DNA of 64,000 bases from Haematococcus lacustris (Eukaryota; Chlorophyta; Chlorophyceae; Chlamydomonadales; Haematococcaceae): assembly GCA_030144725.1 (NCBI GenBank), contig JASKMD010000007.1, positions 5,738,001 to 5,802,000 on the forward strand, read 5' to 3'. The notes beneath the pieces were generated by a model, which was not told the DNA's origin, made no database searches, and saw only the letters and a program-made list of their open reading frames with translations. Below, piece after piece: positions 1-9,691 of the stretch. The translations under genes were made by a program, and so were the position numbers. Numbering within the stretch: position 1 is the stretch's first letter; each line of letters starts with the position of its first letter.

Positions 1-1
1 G

Positions 2-280
2 CCGGCAGCTGAGCCCACTAAGGGCAAAGGCAAAGGCAAGGCTGCCAAAGCCAAGCCAGCACCACAGCCAGGCAGGTGGCTGGACAGGGACTGCAATGTA
101 GCATTGAACATGCAGCGCATTGGGGAGAGCAGGTGGCGGCCGCTGGAGCTGTGCTACTGGCCAGACCAGGGAGCTCTGCCAGCCAAGGGCAAGGAATACC
201 CTGGCCTGGGCTACAAGCGGCTGCGAGACAAGCCTCCCAAGGCCCAGCAGCAGCAGCAGCAGCCTGCTGTGGCACAGTAG
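2..280 (+). CDS. Fanzor-family (TnpB-like) nuclease, C-terminal part, cut by window edge
   Basis: An open frame enters from the left edge and stops at TAG 278-280. It encodes a Lys/Ala/Pro linker, then GRWLDRDCNVALNMQRIGES, then [20 protein letters not shown] and a Gln-rich tail ending PAVAQ. The LDRDxNxALN segment matches the RuvC-III motif (DRDxNAAxN) at the end of IS605 TnpB and of Fanzor proteins, whose RD aspartate is catalytic. Fanzors are eukaryotic TnpB homologues carried by transposons; some are RNA-guided DNA endonucleases. This is the only clear plus-strand member of the major subfamily here, and its visible frame is unbroken. Whether the missing upstream part is intact cannot be told. 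Family assignment is by motif, not by a search. Confidence 0.65.
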   Translation, partial: PAAEPTKGKGKGKAAKAKPAPQPGRWLDRDCNVALNMQRIGESRWRPLELCYWPDQGALPAKGKEYPGLGYKRLRDKPPKAQQQQQQPAVAQ

Positions 281-550
281 TGTGTGGCCCCCCCCCCTTT
301 GTTGAGCTGTCATCAGCTTACAGTTAGTGCATGCAGGTCATGCCAACTCTACATCATAGCCCTTGGGTCAGGCAATAGTGTAGGTGGTAGGCGGGCTCAT
401 GTGCCATGTGCACTGGGTTTACTCCACACAGCCCAATAACACTGTTTGAGTCGGGCCACTATTGCCCACTAGTATAATCCCGCTAGTGGCTGCTAGTGGG
501 TACTACTGATCCGGCTCAAATGGAGGCCCTAGTGAGGGACAAGGGGGCTG
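281..550 (+). other. Fanzor element 3' flank: conserved non-coding segment and putative element end
   Basis: Directly after the stop lies a C-run, then AGCTGTCATCAGCTTACA, a GTCATGCCAACTCTACAT block and a GGGTCAGGCAATAGTGTAGG block. The same order of blocks follows the Fanzor stop at 5.9, 10.0, 13.4, 19.7, 22.6 and 53.3 kb. The distal part (about 440-550) holds CTAGTG-rich inverted motifs and ends GGACAAGGGGGCTG. That terminus recurs in reverse complement at 53.09 kb and 49.32 kb, so it is probably the element's 3' end. In OMEGA systems the guide RNA is encoded next to or overlapping the 3' end of the nuclease gene, so this is a candidate omega-RNA region (inference). Confidence 0.5.
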
Positions 551-583
551 AGGGGGCAATCTTGCAAAAAATTAAAAGAATGG

Positions 584-629
584 CAGTATACCCCTGTTTG
601 GCATGTCAGTATACCCTTGTTTGGCATGG
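584..629. repeat. 23-bp direct tandem duplication
   Basis: Two adjacent copies of a 23-mer beginning CAGTATACCC and ending TTTGGCATG differ at two positions. No gene is visible from 551 to 756. Confidence 0.8.
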
Positions 630-756
630 CAAGCTCTGACAACATGGACATAGCTGTCGCCATCATATAGGCCTTTCACCGCCTGCTAGAAATGCTGAAC
701 TAGATGCACAGAGTCCTACAGTCCTACAACCCTCTGCAACCCTCCGGTCACAATAA

Positions 757-990
757 GTGCAGTGGGATGTGGTCACAGGCTCGCTTGGAATGGCATTTGA
801 AACGACAGCTGACCCTGGTGCTGCTTGCGCGAACCTCACAGACTTCTTGCTACCGTTGAAAATGGTCCTCACCTCAGGCGCGTGGTTGGGCATCGGAATT
901 GCAATTGGTGCAGCGGCGGGCGTGGTCATCGGCATCACCGTTGGGTTGATGCTGGGTAGAATGCGCAGTGTGTCTCGCGACACCTCAGGG
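757..990 (+). CDS. Exon of an unidentified membrane protein
   Basis: The open frame starts at ATG 757 and ends in phase 0 at a good donor (TCAGGG|GTAAGC). Residues about 42-70 form one hydrophobic, glycine-rich helix (GAWLGIGIAIGAAAGVVIGI onward) with a glycine-zipper look, followed by a basic stretch (RMRSVSRD). This suggests a single-pass membrane protein with the positive side after the helix. The family is not recognised. The start is uncertain because an upstream exon is possible. Confidence 0.4.
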
Positions 991-1485
991 GTAAGCTAGG
1001 GATGTGGTCAAACTAAGTTGCGAAGTTCGAGGTGACGGGATGCACGGGATACTATGCACGCAGGTGCGCACTGCTGCTGAGACACCCCGTGACTTGGCTG
1101 CGAGCACCAATTATGATCCAATTGGGTTGGGGCCCCTTCAGACTGCAGCCGCCCGCATCAAGACAACAGGCATTCAACAGACCCCCAGCGACACTCAAAG
1201 TCAGGATGGGCCCTTTCCAGCAACATGCACATCCAATACACATGCACACCCAGCCAATATGCAAAAAAAATCACAACTCTGTGCATTCCTAGTTTGAACA
1301 TCATCAGGTTGCTAACATTCATGCTGCTTACGCAGTGTCAAAGTCAGACAACTGGAAGGCACATGGACCTTCCTTGGACCAGAACACACTCGACGCCCAC
1401 GTGCCAGGTCAGAGACATATGTGCCTGTGAGAAATGCATGAAGCCTGATGACCACTCATTGTCGTACATGTCACTGTTTGTCTGC

Positions 1486-1847
1486 AGAAGAAGCTGTGGC
1501 TCAGGCCCATGTCCATGTTGAGATTCCTCCCATACCCCCTGCAACCTTACAAACAGACGCTGGGAATGGCCAAACAAGACCTAGTGCACGACATCAACGG
1601 AACGCCTCCAACACAAGCACTTATGATGTGGATGACTTGGATTCTGACTGGCAAAACCTCTTGGACAATGTATGGTCTCACGCTTGCTTGCAGCCTGGCA
1701 ACTCCTTTGCCATTGCAAAATGCACAGCCCTGACTCGCCTGATTGTTGTAGGTGGATGCCCTTCTAGTGCGCGATGGGCGGCCAGCCATGCTCCCTCAGG
1801 AGCGACCAGTGGCTGTTCGCAAGCTTGTAGCAGGTATGTGTTGTGAC
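1486..1847 (+). CDS. Possible exon(s) of an unidentified protein
   Basis: After an acceptor (GTCTGCAG) the frame reads EEAVAQAHVHVEIPP, then a polar stretch ending in the acidic STYDVDDLDSDWQNLLDN, which looks coding in composition. A second acceptor (TCCTTGCAG, about 1900) precedes another open stretch to about 2040. The phase does not match the donor at 990, so linkage to the membrane-protein exon is unproven. No domain is recognised. Confidence 0.28.
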
Positions 1848-2263
1848 AGAACTGAGCTGATGTAGTACCCAACCTTTTCTTGTTGCCTGTTCCTTGCAGC
1901 GACTGGGACTCGTGGTGTGGAGTATGCCTTGGGAGCAGCAGTGGCGGAGATCGTCAAGTTCCGTTCATGGAATGTGGCAGCCCACAGACCAGCTCATTAG
2001 CGATTGCCTGTCCTTTACCCCCTTCCCTTGTGACTGCAGACCTGCAACCTTGAACACAAGAGTGATTCGTTGCCTTGACCCCAATGCTTTCTGATTTGGT
2101 CGCTTATTTAGGCAGGATGCAAGCTGACTTGATGGTTGACACTACTGAAGCTGTTTGTTGTTAGGGCTGGTGCTGTGTCATTGTTGACAGTCCTTCCTAG
2201 GTCAGCCGCTTCTTGAATTCTGCCACCCTGGTTCCCTTACTGGGCTTGCAGCAGCAGCTAGAT

Positions 2264-2307
2264 GGCTTACACCGCTTAAGCCGTCAGCCGTTAGGCTGCT
2301 AGGCCGC
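2264..2307 (-). mobile_element. LINE 3'-end fragment
   Basis: The stretch GGCTTACACCGCTTAAGCC and onward matches, in the same orientation, the end of the LINE C-terminus at 60.54 kb and the 102-bp fragments in the tandem array. Only about 44 bp are present, as expected for a 5'-truncated retrocopy. The rest of 2,095-2,760 shows no gene, apart from a stretch near 2,396-2,480 resembling a Fanzor 3' flank (CCACACAGCCAAAACACCG). Confidence 0.45.
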
Positions 2308-2763
2308 AGCAGTTGGATCCTGCTGTCTTATACTGATACTTCGAACAGCACGGCTGGCCTCAGCACTGTACACAGGTACTCCGTGTTGTGGTGCTGACTC
2401 CACACAGCCAAAACACCGACCGGAGTGGTCCTAGAGTTGCAGTGGTCCACCCCAATGTAGGCCCTAGTGAGGGTCAGGGCGCTGTGTCGTTGTAGTATCC
2501 AGTAATCGTTGTTGTAACGGCCAGGCACATTCAGTATGTGTGTGTCATGTCAGTTCCAGGCTAAAGCCCTGTGAGAGGGGTCAGGCAGCGGTGTAGGTGC
2601 CCATGCCATGCCCATAGGAGGTTTTCTCCATACTGTCAGAGCTCAATGTAGGTTCCTATCATCATGCCTTTGCATTTGTTGTAGGCGATGTTAAGTTACT
2701 TGATATCACTGACACATCACCAACACGTCTGCAGCCCAGCAGGAAGTGTTGTGTGGTAACGGT

Positions 2764-3274
2764 GACTTATATCGCTTAAGCTGCGAATCGCAAAGCTGCT
2801 TGGCCGCCTTGTTCCTCTAGGGGTTTAGGATTTTCTGCAACGCACTTCATGGCTAGGCATGCAGGTTCCGACATGAGTTTGGGGTCGTCTTCACAAGCTT
2901 AGCCTGCTTGCTACTAGAACCCGAGGCAACGCCCTCGTGAAAGGTCATATGCCGGCACCATCTCCTATCATCATCTTCAGCATGTGCGATCAATAGATGT
3001 GGAGCGTTGTCCTGAAGCGAGTGTTCATCCCTGTAACTTCTCACGTAGCCTAAACCTGAAAAGCGATGGAGTCGCTGGTACACCTTGCCGTACTCATGAG
3101 CTCCCGTGCCTGTTTAAAAAGATTGAAGAAGTTCTGGTCCACATCTGCCCCCACTAGGCTGTTAGGCATGTTATCTGCATGCCACGCCACCTCAAATAAG
3201 TGCATGTCACCCCCTGTGGCGGCCAAGCCTAGATCTGGTATGACGATCTGCTGCTCTACCACAGCCACCGCCAT
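2764..3274 (-). mobile_element. Degenerate LINE 3' region
   Basis: The 3' portion (2764-2860) matches the repeated LINE tail: CGCTTAAGC, then CTCTAGGGGTTTAGG, then TTTCTGCAACGCACTTCA. Upstream on the minus strand two frames are open (about 2853-3083 and 3050-3274). The upstream one contains a GDMHLFEVAWHAD-like segment resembling the CxxC...MHxxFEC zinc-finger region that ends LINE ORF2 proteins, with cysteines lost. Read as a decayed, 5'-truncated LINE. The tail match is secure; the coding interpretation is weak. Confidence 0.4.
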
Positions 3275-3349
3275 GATTTGAAAGGTGAGGTGGTGTTTTG
3301 CAACAGGCCACTGAACTCACCTGCCCAGTCCCCTGCCAAAGCTCCCTGC

Positions 3350-3790
3350 CCACTCTTCCCGATGCGCTTGAAGGTGAGGCAGGAGTTTGTGTCACGGTCA
3401 AGCCCCATGCCTCTTGGGGCGCCTGGGATGGTGGCATTGGGCCAGGTGCAGCAGGTGGGGGCTGAGTGGTGGGTTCTGGGTGGGAGGGTCCTGGGCGGGT
3501 GGGTCCTGGGCTGGGGGAGGTGGCTCCTAGGCAGGGGGAGGGGGAGGGGGGGCTGGCATGTCATGGCGACACATCAGGCCTTACACCGGCTTGCCATGCC
3601 GCTGGCTCCAGGCTGGGTGCAACAGCCGCGTCTGCGGGTCTAGGCTGGTCCTGTGGCAGATGGAGCTCACAAGGCTGGGGGGCATGCACGGTTGAGCTTA
3701 GACGGGTAGTGCGGAAGTCATCCACAACCACCAGCCTGTCTGGTAAGGCACTCTTGCGTTTCTTTTTGGGGTCATCAATCAGCATGGCAT
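3350..3790 (-). pseudogene. Fanzor subfamily B relic
   Basis: Read on the minus strand: a PKKKRKS basic cluster (about 3753-3770, like a nuclear localisation signal), then VVVDDFRTTRLSSTV (about 3690-3735), a Pro-rich linker, then GLDRDTNSCLTFKRIGKSG (about 3352-3410). DxFRTT and DRDTN correspond to DEHRTS and DRDCN of the main subfamily. The sequence is closest to the copy at 16.4-17.4 kb (DRDTNACFNFQRIGES). Frames shift in the linker, much of the core between the two motifs is missing, and the C-terminal tail after GKSG is not conserved, so it cannot be functional. Confidence 0.55.
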
Positions 3791-5517
3791 TGGCAATGCC
3801 CGTCGACGCGAGACATAACAGCAAAGCAGAGTGAAGGCCAAGCATAGCTGCTGCCCACACATCTGCCCCTCCCATGTTGCTTCCCCATTGATGCCAGACA
3901 TTCCAACCTCCATTGCCAGCTGCTCCACCTCTGCCATGCGACATTGTCACAGAAAATGTAGGTGGCTAGCTTATGAACCCAATGGGGGTGCATCAGCAGA
4001 GCAGGCTAAGGGCTGAGGGGGGAGGGCTGAGGGGCTGAGGGGGGCGCCTGGCGGGCTAAGGCCCAGGTCCGGTCGTAGTGTGTTTGTTTTGTAACGGAGT
4101 AGGTGACGGGGAAGCTACACCGTTGGTAGCGGCTATTAACGACAAATTCAGGTAAAGGAGGTGCAGAGATTGGCAAGCACGTACAATGTACACGATGTTT
4201 CACGATGTTTTGTACACAATGTACACATTGACACAATGTACACGATGTTTTGTACACAATGTACATGATGTTTCAACAGTCCACCATGCACATGTCGAAC
4301 ATGCGACTAGCGCCGCGGAGACTTTGCATTGCCGTACTCGGTGAAAAAGAAAGCGCGCCACAGCAGTGCGCGCGTGTGTACGGCTTCAAGCAGGACATGG
4401 ATACTGCTGCCCTCGTGCTAAGTAAGTAGGCTGGAATATAGGAACGTTAATCTAGCAGCCCGTCGATCACATATCGGAGGACACCTAACCAGCCCAGCAC
4501 CTGCCCCCCGGCATTCTACCTGCACCCCATTGAAGCCGTGTGCGTGTGTGCGACAAGTATGGGTGGAGGGGCTCATGGCAGTAGTACTCATATCAGTGCC
4601 GCCATTGCCTATAGGCCAAACCCACGGCAACAGGCAGCCCCTGCAAGGATGCAAGCGTAACAGACCACTATCAGGCAAGCCCCACCCAGCTGCAGTAAGC
4701 ATGAAGCAGGCGTGGTTGCAGGTACCAGCCCCAATAACCTGTGCTGGCCTGCATAAGCTTACAGCCCCAGCCAAGCATTCAGCTGTGCCTGCCCGGCTTG
4801 TGGGCCTGTGGGATTGTGGGCCTGTGAAGATACAGTCATGCCTGCGCAGCACTGCTTCTGACTAGGAGCACTGCATGTTTATGTGTATCACCCACTTACC
4901 TCATCTACTGCCTCACATGAGGTGCCTTATACCACAACCTGTACCGTGTGTGTGGGTGGTGTGTGCGTGTGGGGTGGGGTGTGTGGGTGGGAGTGGCAAA
5001 CGCATGTGCATGTGGGGATGCATGTAAGTGTAGTGTGAATGCATGGAGGACACGGAACGAACAGGTTGGCGCAACCAGCCTCGTGACACATCATACACAG
5101 CAGATGTTAGCTATAAACGTCAGCTGGGTATTGTCAGCTGGGTATTGTCAGGGAGGTGGAGTGCTCCACGCGGCTTGAAACGCGTGCTCTGTAGTGAGCG
5201 ACAGCTGAAGCAATAAAGGGCTTGCACGCAAGGGTAATCACAACAGTGACAGCAACGACACAGCACGTCACCATCCCCCAGGGATCATCTTTCAGCTGGT
5301 AGAGCTCTAGTGAATAACACAACAAGAGCCTACGCATCATCAGCAGCAGTAACAGGGGCAGCAGCAGTAGGGGCAGCATTTGTGGTGGTGACAGTGGTGG
5401 TGGGGGCAGCAACGCATTGCCTCGCAAGCTAGCCTCGCAACCCTAGCTCCTCACCCCTGTCCGGGTTCACAGCCGCTTGCCCGTGCCCCGCTTGCCCCTT
5501 CCCGGCTCCCTATGCAG
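3791..5517. other. No convincing gene
   Basis: Apart from the short tandem repeat near 4.2 kb, no coding stretch with splice or family support was found. G/T-rich low-complexity DNA lies at about 4945-5000, and a GCAGCAGTAACAGGGGCAGC-type CAG-rich stretch at about 5340-5410. Confidence 0.4.
4185..4277. repeat. Short tandem, partly palindromic repeat
   Basis: Repeated copies of ACAATGTACACGATGTTTTG and CACGATGTTT units, three to four imperfect copies. TTGTACACAATGTACA is nearly self-complementary. No coding potential. Confidence 0.7.
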
Positions 5518-5696
5518 GTGGTTTCAACACTCAGCTGCCTCAACGCCCAGCTTCTGCACTGCCGCCGGCCGACCTTGGCCTACCTAGTGCTTCCGCAGCG
5601 CCTGGAGAGGGAGGGCCCGACCTCCCCGCTGCCCCGGACTACACCTACAACACCAGCCGACGCCTCTTCAAGGTGTGGCCAGCAGCTGCTGAATAG
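5518..5696 (+). CDS. Terminal exon of an unidentified gene
   Basis: A clear acceptor (CTATGCAG) at 5517 is followed by a frame with no stop until TAG 5694-5696: GFNTQLPQRPASALPPADLG, an acidic Pro/Ala/Gly stretch, then PDYTYNTSRRLFKVWPAAAE. Composition and splice signal support coding. The entry phase requires one base from an upstream exon that I could not find. No family recognised. A Fanzor element begins 45 bp downstream. Confidence 0.4.
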
Positions 5697-5744
5697 CCCA
5701 GTCAAACTGTATCACACGCTCAACTTCACACTGGGCTATTCAGC
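5688..5744. repeat. Inverted repeat with 15-bp perfect arms
   Basis: GCTGAATAGCCCAGT at 5688-5702 and its exact complement at 5730-5744 flank a 27-nt loop. The hairpin overlaps the end of the preceding exon and abuts the 3' end of the Fanzor element that starts at about 5741. Other copies of the element lack it. Confidence 0.85.
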
Positions 5745-5998
5745 ACCTTGGCCCTCAACCTAGAGCCTTCATTGCAGTCGAACACTGAGCGTGGACCACT
5801 ACAATACGGTGTTTTGTCTGTGTGGAGTTCCCATGCACATGGCATGCACATGGCATACACATGGCATACACATGGCATACACATGGGCATGGTCGCCTAC
5901 CACCTACACTATTGCCTAACCCAGAGGGCTATCATGTCGAGTTGGCATGACAAGCATGCACTAAGTGTAAGCTGATACCAGCTCAAAGGGGGGGCTCA
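5741..5998 (-). other. Fanzor element 3' flank with terminus
   Basis: On the minus strand the stop at 5999 is followed by the conserved blocks (CAGCTTACACTTAGTGCATG, GTCATGCCAACTC, AGGCAATAGTGTAGGTGGTA), a run of CATGTGTATGC repeats, AACTCCACACAGACAAAACA, and a terminus GGTTGAGGGCCAAGGTGCTG. The same terminus recurs at 9.69, 9.86 and 22.40 kb. Candidate guide-RNA-coding region by position. Confidence 0.5.
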
Positions 5999-7324
5999 CT
6001 ACTGTGCCTCAGCAGCCTGCTGCTTGGGCTTGGGTGGCTTGTCTCGCAGCCGCTTCTAGCCCAGGCCTGCGTACTCCTTGCCCTTGGCTGGCAGAGCTCC
6101 CTGGTCTGGCTACCAGCACAGCTCTAGTGGGCGCCACCTGCTCTCCCCAACGCGCTGCATGTTCAATGCTGCATTGCAGTCCCTGTCCAGCCACCTGCCT
6201 GGCTGTGGTGCTGGCTTGACTTTGGCAGCCTTGGTGGGCTGGGTAGGCTCAGCTGCCTCTGGCTCAGCCTTGGTGCGCTTGCTGCGCTTGGCTAGTGGGG
6301 GAGTGCTGGGCCCAGGCTCTGAGGCTGCTGGCTGTGTGGCTGCCTGGCTGCTGCATGGGGCCTGTGGGGGCTTGCGGGGGGCCACTACCGGGCACCACAT
6401 CATGCCCCTCACTGGCTGGTCACGCTGCTGGCTCCAGGCTGGGCGCATCAGACGCTGTTCCACCTGCCCTGCTGGGGGCTTCCAGTCTGCAGGCCTGGTG
6501 GCCCTGTGCTTGCTCAGCCGGCTCTCACAGGGCTGCTGGCCGTTCACTGCTGAGCTGACCCGGTTGTTGCGGTGCTCATCCACAAGCACCACCCTGCCCC
6601 GCCGCTGGTCTGTGCCCCTGGGCCTGCACACGACCTTGCAGCAGGCACGCAGCACCGCATCAGCACCCCAGCCCCACCTTGTGCCAATGCTAGCTGCTCC
6701 AAAGAAGACCACCACCTGCTTGGCCTGCCCATGGCGCTTCATGGACAACTCCTCCATCTCCTCCTCCAACTGCAGGCATGCACACAAGGCACACATATGG
6801 TGGCTGACATGGTAGCACCAGGTTAGGTATGGCACAGTCAACTACTCTCTCACTTGATGCCCAACCCACCACCTCTTAGTCTTCAACCTCCCTACCACCC
6901 ACCCACCCACCCACCCACCTTTTTGGACAAACTGCTCCAGCGCCCGGTCCTGGGCTCCGTACAGGTGCAGCCGCTGCTATGCCCACTTGGGGTCCTTTTA
7001 CACCTCCCACACCGGCGGGGGCGGCCCCTTACGCGGCGTCTCTTTGTTTATCCCGCTGAGCTGTGCAGCGTTGTTCGGTATGTGCCCCCGTGCATACCTG
7101 TCGTCGTTGGGTCTTTCAGTTAGCCCTTCGCTCCTCACGTTGTTTGCCTGGAGGGGTGCGAGGACCTGCGCTGGCATGAACAGCAGCGATGTGAGCAGCG
7201 CGGAGCTCACCGGACTGCACAGTTGCAGCGGACCACACCACGACTACGACGAACCTTGTTTTCGCGGGCTTGCAGTCGGATGAGGCTCTTGCTCCGCGGC
7301 ACTGGGCCGCTTCCTCGGAGGCAT
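5999..7324 (-). pseudogene. Fanzor-family nuclease relic (two exons, N- and C-terminus both present)
   Basis: Exon 1 (7324-6919) starts ATG with [16 protein letters not shown] and holds a long frame to RKGPPPPVWEV, then KDPKWA and LYGAQDRALEQF. Premature stops interrupt it (one at a Ser-rich site near residue 27, one where relatives have Tyr in VWEVYLDPKW, one before QRLHLYG). The intron (6918-6770) is GT-AG. Exon 2 encodes LEEEMEELSMKRHGQAKQ, VVVFFGAASIGT, VVLVDEHRNNRVSSAVNG (T-S changed to N-N), a MWCPVV motif, a charged linker and GRWLDRDCNAALNMQRVGES. Two TAG codons in the tail (WW to W-stop, GLGY to GLG-stop) confirm decay. No RuvC-I aspartate segment is visible, so the relic is also internally deleted. 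Confidence 0.65.
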
Positions 7325-7445
7325 TGCGCCACTAGGCTCATATCTGCTAACACCTGCTCATACCTACTTATACCCAGGAGGCGTTGTCACTCACTCTAGC
7401 ACCTCCAAAGGTCACCTCCTAAGTGCACCCTTCAGCACCAAGATA
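7325..7445 (-). promoter_or_regulatory. Fanzor element 5' region with TATA-like box
   Basis: Upstream of the MPPRKRP start (minus strand) lies GGGTATAAGTAGG, with TATAAG about 50 nt before the ATG. Before it come GAGTGAGTGACA and short repeats of the type GGTGCCCTTTGGA. The block recurs at 11.38-11.52, 12.55-12.69, 14.13-14.29 and 22.91-23.03 kb. A core promoter is likely, but the frame upstream of the ATG is partly open ([12 protein letters not shown]), so a longer N-terminus is an alternative. Confidence 0.45.
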
Positions 7446-8043
7446 AGCCATCGCCGGCTCAAAGGGGCCAGCGGGGGAAGGGAAGGAGGCAGGTAGCAGG
7501 GGGCGCCCACGCCACATGGGCACCTGGGGGGCAGGGGTGGGGCGGTGTGGGGTGGGGGCTGAAGGGGAGGTGTCAGGGTGTTTAGGTGGAGTGTGGGGCC
7601 ATGAGGGGCGGGGCTAAGGGACAGGGGCCAGGTGTCAGTGTGTGCGGGCTTGCAGGGGCCAGCAGGGGCATCACTGCTCCCACCTGCTTTGTCCTGTTGC
7701 GGGTGGTGGGAACAGGCCGTACCCCAGGCATAAGTTCCTTCCTTCAGCCAACCCAGGTCTCTAGTCTTCGTCTTCTTATGTCCTGGTGCCTGGTCTCAAT
7801 GCTGTGTTGACCACACTTCACAGTACTGCACACCGCTGTGACACAGGCTGCTCCTGGGCCTGGGCGGCCATGCTTGCAGCTCCTTGGCAGCCCCAGGATC
7901 CACTGTGTCACAGGAACGCCCCTGAGGCTGTGAATGCCTTGCCCCTGTGTGTATGTTGCCTGACACCTTGAGGTTCGAATGAACAGTCAGGCATGACCAA
8001 CATGCGTTGAAGGCAAGCTCACACAGCAGAAACATGGCACACG
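7446..8043. other. No convincing gene
   Basis: G-rich, low-complexity DNA at 7470-7640 and no supported exon to 8043. Confidence 0.4.
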
Positions 8044-8470
8044 CTACTGTGCCACTGCATGTCTTGCAGCCACTTGTATCCCAGGGCAGGGTACTCCCTG
8101 CCTTTGCAGGCAGCTTCTGCTGGTCCGGCCACCAGCATAGCCCCAGCAGGCGGCACTTGCTCTCCCCAATGCGCTGCATCTTCATCGCTGCACTCCAGTC
8201 CCTGGCTAGCCACCCGCCTGGCTGTGGTCTGGGTGGGGTGGGCTGAGCAGCTTCGCCCTTGCTCTTGCACTTGCTGGGTGGGTTTAGCTGCCTGCTCAGA
8301 CTTGGAGCACTTGCTGTGCATAACTGGCGGGAGAGTGCTGGGCCCGGGCTCTGCTGCTGCTGAGGGTAAAGGTGCTAATGCTGCGGGGTTGCCTGGCTGC
8401 ATGGAGGCTGCGGAAGCTGGCGGGTGTGTGTGCGGAAGTGCACTGAATAGCTCATTCAGGGCTTGCTCCA
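8044..8470 (-). pseudogene. Fanzor C-terminal relic
   Basis: Minus-strand pieces read AAEPGPSTLPP in the linker, then ARDWSAAMKMQRIGESKCRL, then LCWWPDQQKLPAK, and end at the usual GGCACAGTAG stop (TAG at 8046-8044). The RuvC-III core is altered (RDWSAAM for RDCNAAL, so the Asn is lost) and the linker lies in a different frame from the core. The tail after LPAK is frameshifted. Confidence 0.55.
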
Positions 8471-8869
8471 GCCGACAGGGTTAGGGTTACCACACATGCA
8501 CACCATGCTTTTTGGCAAGCTAGTTACCTGTTCAATCAATGCTCTTGGCCCCAGCAACCGGACGCCCGTTTGCCCCGTTTGCCAGGGCACGCGGCCCAGG
8601 GTGGGTATGGCCAGCTAGAAGCATGGGGCAGGTGCAGTAGGGCAGGTGGTGGCAGGATAGGAGCAATCGGTCGTGCGCAACTAGTCTGGCGGACGCTGCG
8701 AGCTGGGTCCTGTGTTATGTCTCGTGCTTGTTCTAAGTCTTGCGACCTACTAGGCTACCATGGCCATGCAGTACAACAGAGTGATGGCCAAGCAGAGCTG
8801 GCAGAGCTGCAAGAGCTGGCAGGCCAAGAATTGACCGCCCCAATGAGCCCCTTACGGTGTGCTGTTGCT

Positions 8870-9042
8870 GGCAGGAAAGGCCAGTGGACCGACTGAGCAT
8901 GAGAAGACTTCCTGCCCTGGCACTGCCCTGGCACTCAGACAGTCACCGCCCCAGCGCCTTCATGCTGCAGCATCCGCTGTTGTCCCATCTCCTGGCAATC
9001 GTCATGCCATACGCACGTCTCGGGACCCTCCATGAGGAATGA
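8870..9042 (+). CDS. Possible protein-kinase subdomain XI exon
   Basis: The frame contains SDSHRPSAFMLQHPLLSHLL (about 8927-8990). This resembles the end of a Ser/Thr kinase domain, where a conserved Arg-Pro-(S/T)-A is followed by LLxHP. No other kinase subdomain was found upstream, where 8.5-8.87 kb has no convincing exon. If real, it may be the 3' part of a kinase split by transposon insertions. The exons at 9.17, 12.07, 12.82 and 14.61 kb would then be candidates for its C-terminal tail (inference). Confidence 0.27.
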
Positions 9043-9165
9043 GCCAACTGTGCCTGCAAACATCACATGGAGTGCTGTCACTGACCCACCCCCTCCCAGC
9101 ACCACCCCCTGGTTCCAAAGCGCACCCTCCTACCACTTCAATGTACAGTGTCTGCCTTCCTGCAG

Positions 9166-9446
9166 ATGCAATCCACTTTGGTGGGGAGTAAGAGCTCCAC
9201 TCAACTCACCGCCATGCACCAGCTACTGGGGTGGCACGGGGCCATCGCCTCCTCCACACCTCAGCCCACCCGCCCCACCAGCGCGTCCACCACATCAGCT
9301 GCATGGAAGGCCTATGGCTCTCCCCGCTTGAGGCAGCAGGCAGCAGCCCAGCGCCAAGCCCATGCCCTAGAGGCCAGCGAGAGGGGCCTGAAGAGCAGCG
9401 TGCCCTGGCAGCTGCGGCTGGACCAAACTCAAGGTGCTGTGTCCAG
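9166..9446 (+). CDS. Internal exon of an unidentified gene
   Basis: Acceptor CCTTCCTGCAG and donor GTCCAG|GTCAGT bound an open frame: MQSTLVGSKSSTQLTAMHQL, a Thr/Ser/Pro stretch, then an Ala/Gln/Arg-rich helix-like part (LRQQAAAQRQAHALEASERG) and LRLDQTQGAVSR. Both splice sites are good and composition is protein-like. No domain is recognised. It may belong with the downstream plus-strand exons. Confidence 0.4.
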
Positions 9447-9601
9447 GTCAGTCGCCAGGCTGGGGTCACTGGCTGGGCTGTGACAGACTCTGCCGTGTCC
9501 GCTTGCCTTGTCCGCCCCTATACTACCCTGGATTAAGGTCAGTGCCCGGTTTCATTCACATGCTCTTATGTAAGCTGCCGCAGATAGAACATGGCACACG
9601 C

Positions 9602-9650
9602 TACTGTGCCACTGCAGGCTCCTGCTGCTGCTGAGACCTTGGGTGCTTGG
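9602..9650 (-). pseudogene. Fanzor extreme C-terminal fragment
   Basis: The minus strand encodes RSQQQQEPAVAQ plus stop, the same Gln-rich ending as at 1-280. Only about 16 codons remain. Confidence 0.5.
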
Positions 9651-9691
9651 TCCCCTAGCCTCGTGTAGCCTCGTGTTACCACCTCCCCTCA

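Noticed and set aside
4418..4852. Open frames on both strands at 4.4-4.9 kb
   Set aside because: No splice signals, no conserved composition and no repeat copies; treated as chance frames.
5285..5320. tRNA-like TCAGCTGGTAGAGCTC
   Set aside because: Only an A-box-like stretch; no anticodon stem, T-arm or acceptor pairing follows.
6078..6815. 245-codon plus-strand open frame (and the matching one at 10193-10924)
   Set aside because: It lies antisense to Fanzor coding exons, is Trp/Cys/Leu-rich, and exists because GC-rich coding DNA opens the opposite strand; no domain.
7012..7440. Separate retrotransposon adjoining the 6-7 kb Fanzor
   Set aside because: Read on the minus strand this segment is one continuous frame from MPPRKRP to PPPPVWEV, so it is the Fanzor N-terminus and promoter, not another element.
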